From Polyangium spumosum (GTDB lineage: Bacteria; Myxococcota_A; Polyangia; Polyangiales; Polyangiaceae), in contig NZ_WJIE01000018.1 in assembly GCF_009649845.1 (NCBI RefSeq), forward strand, positions 62,001-126,000: a stretch of DNA of 64,000 nt. Reading direction: 5' to 3'. Below are positions 1 through 7,778 of the stretch, piece after piece. Numbering within the stretch: position 1 is the first letter of the stretch; each line of letters begins with the position of its first letter. The notes below the pieces were generated by a model that saw nothing but the letters and a program-made list of their open reading frames with translations, was not told the DNA's origin and did no database searches. The translations under genes were made by a program, and so were the position numbers.

Positions 1-850
1 CCGGGTCTCCGCAGGTCGGGCATTGCGGGCGCCTCTGCGCGGCGTGTTTCTCGAGCGTGAGGCGACCAAAATCGAGGACGCAGACGTGGTCTTCGATCTC
101 GCTCCACCCGCCGCCCGTGATCCATCGGGCGATCACGAGCGCCGCGAACGCGTGCGCCGCGGCCAGGCCGGCGGAGCTCGCCGGGCGCGGGGAGGACGAC
201 GCGGGCAGAGCGCCGTCACGCTCGAGGGACGTCTGGACGGGGCGATTCGCGCGAATCCGGAAGGCAATGCAATCCCAGCACGGTCCACCCGCGTGGAAGA
301 CCGGCCCCATCCAGGGCGCTGCCCCGGACGGCTTCACGGGCACCCAGCAGAGGCCCTCGGCGAGGGCCTGCCGATGGATCTCCGCGAGCTCGGGCGCGAG
401 GTAATCCCCGACGAGCACGACCCGCAGCCGAGCCCCGGCCCCGACCCTCGCGCCCGCCGCCCGCAGCGATTCACAGAATGGACTCGAATCCAGGCCTGCG
501 AGCGCCTCGACCGTCACGGGCGTCCCCGAGAGGCGCTCGGTCGCGGCTTCCCCGGAGGCCCCGAGCGAGCGCCAGAAGGCGTCCTCGCCCGGAGGCACGA
601 GCGAGGCAGGGGTCAAATATCCGCTCCGCTCGAGCAGCGTGAGCGTGTAATACACCTCGACCGCAGTGGCCCTCCCCCGGAGGGCCGCGATGATCTGCGC
701 ATTCGTGCGTATACCGTCCACGAGGGGCGCGACGAGCGCGTACAGGCGCCCCTGCAGGATCTCCTCGTCGTGCTCCCCGAGGAGCACGAGCCCCTCCGTG
801 CCCAGGCGCGCTGGGCGAACGTGCGGCGCGAATCGCAAGACTCTGTTCAT
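1..850 (-). CDS. TOMM cyclodehydratase leader-peptide-binding (E1-like) protein, partial
   Basis: The first 283 residues of a gene that runs off the left edge. It reads as the leader-binding component of a thiazole/oxazole-modified microcin (TOMM) cyclodehydratase, which presents a ribosomal precursor peptide to the YcaO enzyme for heterocyclisation. Seen: the opening FAPHVRPARLGTEG, a YALVAPLVDGIRT stretch and LLERSGYL (residues 7-79) fit the TIGR03882-type family. Two CxxC pairs, CWDC 191-194 and CPTC 277-280, fit the structural zinc of E1-like folds. In relatives a YcaO domain may follow in the same chain; here it would lie outside the window. ATG 850 is chosen because family members start just before this motif. 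In-frame ATGs at 859 and 955 are possible, and none has a clear ribosome-binding site. The kinase/cyclase gene upstream on the same strand ends 168 bp before this start. Confidence 0.72.
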   Translation of the reverse strand, partial: MNRVLRFAPHVRPARLGTEGLVLLGEHDEEILQGRLYALVAPLVDGIRTNAQIIAALRGRATAVEVYYTLTLLERSGYLTPASLVPPGEDAFWRSLGASGEAATERLSGTPVTVEALAGLDSSPFCESLRAAGARVGAGARLRVVLVGDYLAPELAEIHRQALAEGLCWVPVKPSGAAPWMGPVFHAGGPCWDCIAFRIRANRPVQTSLERDGALPASSSPRPASSAGLAAAHAFAALVIARWITGGGWSEIEDHVCVLDFGRLTLEKHAAQRRPQCPTCGDP

Positions 851-1018
851 ATCGCCCATCCGTCGCAGATGGCGGAAGCAAGAGCGTGGTGACCCGAATA
901 CGAAGGCGGGGAGCTTAACAGAAATCGTGTCCCTCGCGAGGGCGGGGCGCGCCATTCTCGCCGAGGAGAACCTCCCCTGTGCGGGACGGTCTCGGGCCGT
1001 ATGTCGGCGTCGCAAACC

Positions 1019-2641
1019 CTAGCCGTTCACCGGCTCGCCTCGCAGGAGGAAGACCTCGACGAGGCGGCCTTGCCCCTCGACAGGCAACGTCCCGCCACAC
1101 ACGAGCGCGAAATGGCCCCCGAGGAGCCGCGCGGTCGTGCTGCTGAGGACGATGGTGTCGGGGACCGCGAGCGCGCTCAGGCGCGCGGCGATCCCGGGGG
1201 TGGTGCCGAGCGCGTGTGCTGGGCCGCCGATGTCGCGGGTTCCTACGAGGCCCGTATGCAAGCCGATCCGGACCTCGAGGCGGATCCCTCGTTTCGCCGA
1301 TAACCACGCGCTCTGGCTGCGCACCCTCGACAAGATCTCCTGCGCGGCGCGACAAGCGCGCAAGGCGCCGTCCTCCGGCGTGGTATCGCAGCCGAAGTAG
1401 CTGAGCACCTCCTCGCCGAGCGAGCCCGCGAAGCGCCCGTGGTGGCGGCGCACGACGTCCGCGCAGCTCGCCTGCTCGAGGCTGATGAGCTCCTCGACCT
1501 CCTCGATATCGATGGCTTCGGGGCCCGGCCCGAGCGCCGTCAAGCCATGACAGAGGGCAGTGAGCTGCCGGCGCTCGGCCTCGGGCGAACGCGCCGACGG
1601 GACGAGCCTCACGCCCGAGCCGCGGACCTCGGCCCGCATGGGCAGGGTCGTCGGCGGCTGCGCCCGCCCGGCGACGGGCTCGATGAAATCCTCCCGCTCG
1701 AGCTCGTTCACGTCGCAAGCCTGGAGCCTCCAGAAGAGCCCCTCGGCGTCGACATTACGCTGCCGGACGTCCTTGAGCGTCGCCTCCCGCAAGAGCTCGC
1801 CGAGGGGGTGGCCCCAGAGCGGCCTGGGTATCGGGACAGGCGCGCGGCTCATCTGCTTGAAGAGGCACTCTTGCAAGGAGCCGCCGGTGATGACCGGCTC
1901 GCCCGTGAGGCATTCGAGAAAAACGAGCCCCCAGGCATAAAGGTCGGAGCGAGCGGTCGGCCGCATCGCCTGAATCTGCTCGGGCGCGGCATACCCAGGC
2001 GTGCACACGGCGTCCTTCGTGGCAGCCGTCCTGTTCACCCTCGAGCCCGTGATCGCGTCGACGAGCGCGCCGATGCCAAAATCGAGCACCATCGCGTTCC
2101 GCCGCGCGCCGGTCGGGACCACCATGATATTCGCCGGCTTGATGTCCCGATGAACGACCCCCTGGGCATGCGCGCAGCTCAGCGCATCCAGGACCTGGAG
2201 CATGAGGTGCCTGGCCTCACGCGGATCGAGCGCGCCCTCCCTGGCAAGGACATCCGCGAGGTTCTCCCCCGGGACGAACTCGAAGACGGTATAAAGGAGC
2301 CTCTCCGCCGTGGTGCCCGAATCAACGAGCCGGACGATGTTGGGATGGTGGAGCCTCGCGCAGAGCCGGATCTCCCGCTCGAAGCGCGCGACGCGGCGAT
2401 CATGCTCGCCAACCAGCCCCGTCTGCAAAACCTTGATCGCGACGAGCTGGCCCGTCGCGACCTGACGCGCCTGATAAACAGTCCCAAACCCACCCTGGCC
2501 GAGGACACACACGATCTCATAACGATCCTGGAACAACGAACCCGCCCCGATCGTCGCCCCAGCAGCACGCTCGACCAACCCGAGCCGAGGACGCGGGTGC
2601 TCGCTCTCGCGCCGGCCAACGCTCACCCGCTTGGGAGTCAC
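1019..2641 (-). CDS. Ser/Thr protein kinase fused to adenylate/guanylate cyclase-like domain (TOMM system kinase/cyclase type)
   Basis: 540 residues, GTG start. The kinase domain spans about 41-310: Gly loop LGQGGFG 48-54, VAIK lysine 70, Glu 90, HRDIKPAN 164-171, DFG 187-189 and an APE-like AAPEQ. All catalytic residues are present. A class III cyclase-like domain follows at about 357-535. It starts RRQLTALCHGL where active relatives have a metal-binding Asp (FCDLVGST type), and has LGEEVLSYFG where a second Asp is usual. The cyclase is therefore probably catalytically dead or modified. Kinase/cyclase fusions next to TOMM genes are a recognised family (TIGR03903). That family is much longer, about 1,200 residues with a C-terminal ATPase-like region, so this protein is a short form. 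The adjacent TOMM gene supports the assignment. It probably senses or controls the TOMM pathway, but that is inference. Confidence 0.85.
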   Translation of the reverse strand: MTPKRVSVGRRESEHPRPRLGLVERAAGATIGAGSLFQDRYEIVCVLGQGGFGTVYQARQVATGQLVAIKVLQTGLVGEHDRRVARFEREIRLCARLHHPNIVRLVDSGTTAERLLYTVFEFVPGENLADVLAREGALDPREARHLMLQVLDALSCAHAQGVVHRDIKPANIMVVPTGARRNAMVLDFGIGALVDAITGSRVNRTAATKDAVCTPGYAAPEQIQAMRPTARSDLYAWGLVFLECLTGEPVITGGSLQECLFKQMSRAPVPIPRPLWGHPLGELLREATLKDVRQRNVDAEGLFWRLQACDVNELEREDFIEPVAGRAQPPTTLPMRAEVRGSGVRLVPSARSPEAERRQLTALCHGLTALGPGPEAIDIEEVEELISLEQASCADVVRRHHGRFAGSLGEEVLSYFGCDTTPEDGALRACRAAQEILSRVRSQSAWLSAKRGIRLEVRIGLHTGLVGTRDIGGPAHALGTTPGIAARLSALAVPDTIVLSSTTARLLGGHFALVCGGTLPVEGQGRLVEVFLLRGEPVNG

Positions 2642-2707
2642 CTGGAAAGTATATGCGGCGAAGCGCGAGACGAAATGGGCGGGGCGAAGGTCCTTGGCCG
2701 TTACGCT

Positions 2708-3003
2708 GGGGCGTTGCCCCAGGCCCCACCAGGGGCTGTCCGCCCCTGGACCCGGACCAGCCAGGGGCTGGACCCAACGTCGATGAACTGCGCTCCGCGC
2801 AGTTCATCGAACAGCCGCAGTCAAGACCAGCGACGACCCTGCCAGCCAAGACAGCCGCGCGGCTGGTTCTGCTGGCAACCCGGCCTCTTCGTCGGCCCGT
2901 TTGAAAAACTGCGCGGAGCGCAGTTTTTCAACCTGAGGTCCAGGGCTTGCCCTGGTCCGGGTCGAGGGGCGGACAGCCCCCGCGGGGTCCGGGGCGGCGC
3001 CCC
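2708..3003. repeat. ~296 bp imperfect palindromic (MITE/REP-like) element
   Basis: Fills most of the 432 bp between two divergent genes. The outer 67 bp arms (2708-2774 and 2937-3003) are near-perfect inverted copies of each other. Inside them lie two perfect hairpins: 2781-2809 (12 bp stem, 5 nt loop) and 2901-2931 (14 bp stem, 3 nt loop). Their 17 nt cores are exact reverse complements. The centre carries AGCCGCGCGGCT (2853-2864). The whole element can fold on itself as one long hairpin. No coding potential was recognised. It could be a miniature inverted-repeat element or a structured RNA. Multi-copy status cannot be tested here. Confidence 0.8.
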
Positions 3004-3073
3004 GGCGAAACGTGCGCCCCTCGCGAGGCAACATCCTTGCCTCGCCCCTGCCTCTTCCCTTACCCTCCCGTGC

Positions 3074-3727
3074 ATGCAACTTCCTCCTCCTACTTCTGCG
3101 TCGAAGGAGCGTGTCCGGACTGGGCGTTACGTCACGCGCATGTTACGCCGCGCCAAGCGTATGTCCCTCGCTGCCGACGTCGAGGCTGCCACCCTCAAGG
3201 TCCTCGCGCTCGCCCGCGCGCATGAGGACGCCAATGGCCCTGTGCAGGACGCCCTCGCCGATCGTGATGGCGCTGATGACGACCTCGACCTGACCGCGAA
3301 GAGCGCCCGCGGCACGCTCGCTGGTCGCGCTGTCGACGCTGCCCGCAAGGGGCCTTATACCCTCATCTTTCCCGACGGGATCGATTATTATACTGCGGCG
3401 CCCCTCGACAAGCAGGTCAGCCGTTATGGTGAGCTCATCGATCGCCTCGAAGAGCACCTGCCCGGCGGCGACCCGGTCCGTCTGGAGGCCGTCCCCGCGC
3501 TGAAGACGGGCATCGCCGCCTTCACGGGCGCGGTCGAGATGCTCGCCAAGGCCCGCACCGACGAGGCCCTCGCCGGCACGCGCCTCGAGGCTGCCGAGGA
3601 TGAGTGGGCTCGCCTGCTGACGAAGGTCTACGGCTTCCTCCTCGCCGAGCTCGGCCGTGCCGCCGCCGAGCGTTTCTTTCCGAAGGCGAAGAGCGGCACC
3701 AAGAAGCCCGGCGGCGACCGCGGCTGA
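3074..3727 (+). CDS. Conserved protein of unknown function (217 aa, paralogue of the 50980-51633 gene)
   Basis: I do not recognise the family. The protein is 217 residues, soluble-looking and rich in charged helices. Its reality is supported by a second copy at 50980-51633 of exactly the same length, which aligns without gaps and is about 60% identical by eye. The most conserved parts are ALADRDGADDDLD (60-72), PY-LIFP-GI-YYTAA (94-109), RYGEL-DRLEEHLPG (117-131) and LLTKVYG...LGRAAAERFFPK (181-204). The fixed acidic cluster could be a metal or partner site, but this is speculation. ATG 3074 is chosen because it matches the paralogue start (M-LPP). Both starts follow a pyrimidine-rich leader rather than a Shine-Dalgarno sequence. 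Downstream lie a 43-bp repeat array and the ATPase/TOPRIM pair, the same order as around the paralogue. Confidence 0.82.
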   Translation: MQLPPPTSASKERVRTGRYVTRMLRRAKRMSLAADVEAATLKVLALARAHEDANGPVQDALADRDGADDDLDLTAKSARGTLAGRAVDAARKGPYTLIFPDGIDYYTAAPLDKQVSRYGELIDRLEEHLPGGDPVRLEAVPALKTGIAAFTGAVEMLAKARTDEALAGTRLEAAEDEWARLLTKVYGFLLAELGRAAAERFFPKAKSGTKKPGGDRG

Positions 3728-3748
3728 GTCGAGAGAACCCCCCCAGAA

Positions 3749-3963
3749 AGCAAAGCCGAAACGTCGATGCCGGTCTCCCGGGGGCCCGGAGGGCGAGATC
3801 GAGGTGTCGATGGCGGTCTTCGGGGGGCCTGGAGGGTGGGATCGAGATGTTGATGGCGGTCTCCGGGGGCCCGGGAGGACGACATCGAGAGGTCGATGCC
3901 GGGGATCCGGGGCCGGGGAGAGTGGGATCGAGGGGGCGATGGGGCTTTTCCGGGGGGGTGGGG
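3749..3963 (+). repeat. Degenerate tandem repeat, five units, exact 43 bp period
   Basis: The GTCGATG-type anchor recurs at 3763, 3806, 3849, 3892 and 3935, a constant 43 bp. Units contain two small dyads: ATCGA-n4-TCGAT (clear in unit 2) and a GC-rich CTCCGG...CCGGAG-like arm pair. The array occupies the gap between the 217-residue gene and the ATPase gene. A similar array with a 42-43 bp period sits in the same relative place at 50763-50972. Spacer-like unique sequence is absent, so it is not a CRISPR. Possible roles are a structured RNA, a phased protein-binding array, or fast-drifting intergenic repeats. Confidence 0.8.
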
Positions 3964-4021
3964 AGCGGGCCGGCGGCCCCGTTGCTTGACCCCCTGGGGC
4001 TTCCCGTGTAGGGAATCTCGC

Positions 4022-5044
4022 GTGATCACCTCGATCCGTGTCGCTTCCTTTCGAGGCATACGAGCGGGCGGCCTCGAAGGGCTCTCACCCCTGACCGTGA
4101 TCCTGGGCCCGAACAGCGCCGGCAAGAGCACGCTGCTCGATGGCATGGTCATCGGTGGCAGCCGCTCTCCCGGCGACGCGGTGGGGCGGGTCGTCGCGCG
4201 GCGCTCCGAGCTCTGGGACGGGGCGCGGTGGCTGTTCTGGCGGGGCGGGCGGGACGGCACCCCGGCGACGATCCAGGTGAACATCAAGGACATCGGCACG
4301 CGCAACGTGACGCTCTCGTTCTCGACGGATGTCTCCTCCGGGCTCGAACAGAAGCTCGACGAACGACGCGCGAGGCGGCCCTTCGTAGGCGAGGTCCTCG
4401 CGATCGCCCAGCTCGAGGGCGCGAGGGCCCGCACCGCGTTCGCGCTGGACAATGAATACGTCTTCGAACAGGAGGGCGGTTTCCGTCGTGTTCCCCTCGT
4501 CAAGCTCGTCGATCCGCGCCCGGGCGCTCGGCATGCGCTGCTCTCCCGCGTATATACCGAGGCTGTCGAGAGTGGCCTGCTCGACGAGAGCGTGGCCCTC
4601 GTATCCGCCGTGGTGCCGGGGCTCCGCAATATCGTCCTGACCGATCCCGGCGGGGCCACGGTGGTGCAGCTCCAGTTCGCCGACCACAGCGTCCCGGTCG
4701 CGCTCGCGGGGGACGGGGTGCAGAGCCTCGTCCGGATCTGCTTCGAGCTCGCTTCGCCCGCGGGCAGCACCGCGCTTCTGGAGGAGCCCGAGGCGAGCCA
4801 GCATCCGCGCGCATTGCGACAGACCGCGCGCGCCATCCGGGCGGCTGTCCAGCGGGGCGTGCAAGTCGTACTCTCCACGCATAGCCTGGATCTGCTCGAC
4901 GCGCTCCTCCTGGAGTTCGAGGCCGAGCGCCCGGCCCTGACCGTGTTTCACCTCGCGCTCCACGACGGCGAGCTTCGGAGCACGCGGTACGAGGGGGCTG
5001 AGGCCGCCTTTGCGCGGGAAGGCGTGGGGGAGGACCTTCGATGA
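4022..5044 (+). CDS. AAA/ABC-type ATPase, OLD/AAA15-like
   Basis: 340 residues from GTG 4022, preceded by GGGAATCTCGC. Seen: N-terminal RVASFRGIRAGGLEGL typical of OLD/RecF-like ATPases, Walker A GPNSAGKST (about 29-37), a signature-like GDGVQSLVRI, Walker B with LLEEPEASQHPRAL, and an H-loop STHSLDLLDALL. These make it an SMC/ABC-like DNA-associated ATPase. It lacks the fused TOPRIM nuclease of OLD proteins. The next gene supplies a TOPRIM-like protein and overlaps it by 4 nt (ATGA), so the two are translationally coupled and very likely work together. The split arrangement resembles PARIS (AriA/AriB) and other ATPase-TOPRIM defence pairs. Anti-phage or nucleic-acid-sensing function is inferred from that analogy. 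Confidence 0.85.
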   Translation: MITSIRVASFRGIRAGGLEGLSPLTVILGPNSAGKSTLLDGMVIGGSRSPGDAVGRVVARRSELWDGARWLFWRGGRDGTPATIQVNIKDIGTRNVTLSFSTDVSSGLEQKLDERRARRPFVGEVLAIAQLEGARARTAFALDNEYVFEQEGGFRRVPLVKLVDPRPGARHALLSRVYTEAVESGLLDESVALVSAVVPGLRNIVLTDPGGATVVQLQFADHSVPVALAGDGVQSLVRICFELASPAGSTALLEEPEASQHPRALRQTARAIRAAVQRGVQVVLSTHSLDLLDALLLEFEAERPALTVFHLALHDGELRSTRYEGAEAAFAREGVGEDLR

Positions 5045-5781
5045 GCGCGATCGAGGCGATCGTGTTGTGCGAAGGCTACGACGATCGGTCCTTCTGGCAG
5101 GGCCTCCTGCTCTCCGTGGGCTGCAAGCCGGCGCCGCAGGCGAACCCGGTGCACAGGTTCCAGGGCGATTACATGTACGAGACGCCGGGCGGCGGGCTCC
5201 TGCACGTCGTGCCCTGCGGCGAGCAAAAACAAGTACGAGACGATCCGGCGCGGAAGCGGGACGCCGTGCGCACCATGGGGCAGCTCCTCTTGAGGGCCCG
5301 CGCGACGAGACCGCTCGCGCGCCTCGTGCTGAACCTCGATGTCGACACCAAAGCGCCCGCCGCCGTCCTCGACTCCCTTCGTTCGCTCGTCGGGGGTGAT
5401 GCGAAGGAGACCTCGTCGGGGGAATTCGAGCTCGACGGCGGGCAAACCGTGGTGTCTCCGATTCTCTGGTACGTCCCCGATCCCGTGGTGGACGGCGTCC
5501 CCTCGCAGCAGACCCTCGAAAGAATCGTGTGCGCCGCTCTCTCCGCGGCCTTCCCCGAGCGGGGCCGCGAGGTGAAGGCATGGCTCGCGTCGAGGACCGA
5601 TCCGCGAGGCAAGGAGCACAAGGCGCACGCCTGGTCGTTCATGGCCGGATGGCATTCGGATCACGGCATGGGCGACTTCTATGCGAGCCTCTGGCGGGAT
5701 CCAGGCATCGAGAAAGAGCTTCGAGGGATCCTGACGAGCACGGGCACGTGGGCCGCGATTGAACGGCTGCTTGGTTCATGA
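5041..5781 (+). CDS. TOPRIM-like (DUF3226/DUF4435-type) partner of the ATPase
   Basis: 246 residues, overlapping the ATPase stop codon by 4 nt. The N-terminus carries VLCEGYDDRSFW with Glu 11 in the TOPRIM position. LVLNLDVDT supplies the DxD pair (Asp 100, Asp 102). The C-terminal part (KAHAWSFMAGWHSDHGMGDFY) resembles the tail of DUF3226-like TOPRIM proteins. TOPRIM folds cut or rejoin nucleic acids with Mg2+, so this is the likely effector nuclease of the pair, with the ATPase as sensor or regulator. It ends 43 bp before a convergent gene. The family name is uncertain; the TOPRIM Glu and DxD are directly visible. Confidence 0.72.
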   Translation: MSAIEAIVLCEGYDDRSFWQGLLLSVGCKPAPQANPVHRFQGDYMYETPGGGLLHVVPCGEQKQVRDDPARKRDAVRTMGQLLLRARATRPLARLVLNLDVDTKAPAAVLDSLRSLVGGDAKETSSGEFELDGGQTVVSPILWYVPDPVVDGVPSQQTLERIVCAALSAAFPERGREVKAWLASRTDPRGKEHKAHAWSFMAGWHSDHGMGDFYASLWRDPGIEKELRGILTSTGTWAAIERLLGS

Positions 5782-5824
5782 AGATCCACAAGCTCGTGCC
5801 CCGCGCGCCCGAGGTGTGGGCTGA

Positions 5825-6352
5825 TCACCACCACTCCTCCAGCTTGCGCCACTCGGCGGAGAGGGGCGCGTTCGTATCCAGCGGTGGGGTGCGGGGGAGG
5901 TGGAGGATCATGATCTCCTCGTCCGGCGTCGGGACGAGCCCCTCCGGGCCGCGGATCGAGAGCGGACCGCGCCAGAACACCCAGCCGAGCCGCTCGTAAA
6001 TTCCCGCGGTCTTGGGGCTGAGCGCGCCGAGGTCGAAGTCGCCGATGGCCTCGGCCAGGCGCCGCATCACGGCGCTCGCGTGGCCCTTTTGTTGTTCCTC
6101 CGGGGCGGTGGCGACGAGCTCGACGTACGCCGTGCGCAGGAGCGGACCACCTTCGGGCTCGAGCCAGCGCGTCACCCACATGGCATGGCTGACCAGCCTG
6201 TCCCCGAGATATCCCATCACGTGCGTCCCGCTCCCGACGTCCCGGAGGTACGCCTCCAGATCCTCGCCATAAGCGCGGCGGCACAGGTCGATGAGGGCGG
6301 CTCGATCTCCGGAGCCGAGCTCGTCGGAATCGACGACTTCGATGCGCAGCAT
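5825..6352 (-). CDS. GNAT acetyltransferase, aminoglycoside 2'-N-acetyltransferase-like
   Basis: 175 residues, with GGGGAG 5-10 nt upstream of ATG 6352. The fold is GNAT: the acetyl-CoA-binding segment is AYVELVATAPEEQQKGHASAVMRRL, quoted here in parts (VATAPEEQQKGHAS, AVMRRL). The C-terminal half (GALSPKTAGIYERLGW, then WRGPLSIRG and GLVPTPDEE) follows the pattern of AAC(2')-I enzymes, which acetylate aminoglycosides such as gentamicin. The length fits that family (about 180-195). It is an isolated gene convergent with the TOPRIM gene and divergent from the lipoprotein gene. Substrate is not provable from sequence; it may be a housekeeping or self-protection GNAT. Confidence 0.75.
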   Translation of the reverse strand: MLRIEVVDSDELGSGDRAALIDLCRRAYGEDLEAYLRDVGSGTHVMGYLGDRLVSHAMWVTRWLEPEGGPLLRTAYVELVATAPEEQQKGHASAVMRRLAEAIGDFDLGALSPKTAGIYERLGWVFWRGPLSIRGPEGLVPTPDEEIMILHLPRTPPLDTNAPLSAEWRKLEEWW

Positions 6353-6440
6353 ATCTCCCCTTCCCTAGCACCACCGGCGCCGCGCGCGCCACGAGCGCAT
6401 TGACGGGGGGCTGCGAATGATGGAACGTCCCTGATCACAG

Positions 6441-7778
6441 ATGGCGAACCCCCGTGGCCCGACGTGTACCGCGCGCGCCCTTGCCCCTCTCCTCGCGTCG
6501 ATCGCGCTCTTCGCGTGCAGCGGTCCGCCCCTGCCTCCTCGCGTGGAGCCGACCCCGCCCAGGATGCCCGCGCCCGAGCCCCAGGCGAATGCACCACGAG
6601 CGGGGCCGCCCAGGCTGAGCCTGCTCGAAGACGACGGACTTGTCGCCATGGCCCTGGCCCCGGACCTGTCCGCGGGCACGGTGACCACGTTCGCGGGCCG
6701 CTTCGAGCCGGTGGCGCTGCCGCCCCGGATGCCCACGATCGTCGACGTGGAGGGGCGGAGCGAGCGGGACGTCTGGATGCTCGCGTCGGATGGCCATGTC
6801 CTGCGCTGGGACGGCGCGCGCGTGACCGATCGGGGCAGGCCTCGGTGCTTCACCGACAATTGTTGCGGCACGCTCATCGATTGCGCCAAGCAGCCCGCCC
6901 TGTGCGCCGAGGCAGGGCTCGATGTCTGCCTGCCCTTCGGCCCGGCTTGCGCGATGGAGGTCTCGTGGAGCGGGATCCGGTTCACGGCCGACGCGGTGAT
7001 CGCCGTCGCCCGCGTGGAGACGGGCGGCATGCGCGCGAGCGTGGTGGAGTCGCGGCTCGGCAAGAACGGGCGCTGGACCTGCGAGCAAGGCGAGGACGAT
7101 TTCGTCCGCCCAGGCTCGGCGGGTCGTGGTGATCCCGGGGGGCCGATCGAGAGCTCCGTCGACGGCGTCTCGTTTCAGTTCGAAGGCCCTGCCTTCCTCG
7201 TGAATCGATACGGCGGGCACATGCTGCTCGCCGATGGCCGCCGCGTGCCGCTGCCCGAGGACGTGCACGAGGGGTACACGACCAGCGTGGAGTTCACGGC
7301 GCGCGCGCCCGCCGACCTGTGGCTCTGGGGGTATGACGATGGGCGCGTGTGGCGAGGCAATGGGCTCGGCTGGACCATGATGTACTCGGGGCTCGGCTCG
7401 GTGCATCGGATATGGTTCGGCGCGCCGGCCTCGGCGTGGATCCTCGGCGCAATCGGTGAGGGAGAGGAGCAGCTCCTCCGCTGGGACCTCGACAAGGGCG
7501 GCGGGCAACGCTTCGAGGCGCCCGGCGCGACGTTCATGCGGGGCGACGGGCGAGATTTCTGGCTCGTCGGCAAGAGGGCGCTTTACCACGGGGATGGCGT
7601 GACGCTCCGCCGCGCCGAGCCGCCGCTCGGGATCGAGGACGCGTGGCGGAGCCCCTCGGGGGAGCTCTGGCTCGCGGGCGGAGACCTCTCGGTCGTGCTG
7701 AAAAAAGCCCAGGAAGAAGGCGAAGGAGACGTGCACAAGGGCGCCGTGTTCCGCGTGTCGGGAGGGCAGAAGCCGTGA
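6441..7778 (+). CDS. Lipoprotein with propeller-like repeats, unknown function
   Basis: 445 residues. An N-terminal hydrophobic stretch ending LFACSG gives a lipobox, followed by a Pro-rich linker (PPLPPRVEPTPPRMPAPEP), so it is probably an outer-surface or periplasmic lipoprotein. The body has repeated W/G-rich strands such as DVWMLASDGHVLRWDGARV and DLWLWGYDDGRVWRGNGLGW, typical of beta-propeller blades in myxobacterial lipoproteins. A Cys-rich insert (CFTDNCCGTLIDC...CAEAG...CLPFGPAC, about 133-170) suggests disulfides. The stop overlaps the GTG start of the next lipoprotein gene by 4 nt, so the pair is co-translated. Confidence 0.85.
   Translation: MANPRGPTCTARALAPLLASIALFACSGPPLPPRVEPTPPRMPAPEPQANAPRAGPPRLSLLEDDGLVAMALAPDLSAGTVTTFAGRFEPVALPPRMPTIVDVEGRSERDVWMLASDGHVLRWDGARVTDRGRPRCFTDNCCGTLIDCAKQPALCAEAGLDVCLPFGPACAMEVSWSGIRFTADAVIAVARVETGGMRASVVESRLGKNGRWTCEQGEDDFVRPGSAGRGDPGGPIESSVDGVSFQFEGPAFLVNRYGGHMLLADGRRVPLPEDVHEGYTTSVEFTARAPADLWLWGYDDGRVWRGNGLGWTMMYSGLGSVHRIWFGAPASAWILGAIGEGEEQLLRWDLDKGGGQRFEAPGATFMRGDGRDFWLVGKRALYHGDGVTLRRAEPPLGIEDAWRSPSGELWLAGGDLSVVLKKAQEEGEGDVHKGAVFRVSGGQKP

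Noticed and set aside
851..1018. A TOMM precursor peptide in the gap before the leader-binding gene
   Set aside because: The only short frame (from ATG 955) is in phase with the downstream gene and lacks a Cys/Ser/Thr-rich core, so it is a possible N-terminal extension rather than a precursor.
1439..3073. An upstream extension of the 217-aa gene to 1439
   Set aside because: It would run antisense through the kinase gene and across the palindromic element. The paralogue starts at the position equivalent to 3074.
3749..3963. CRISPR array
   Set aside because: Units are contiguous and degenerate with no unique spacers, and no cas gene is present in the window.
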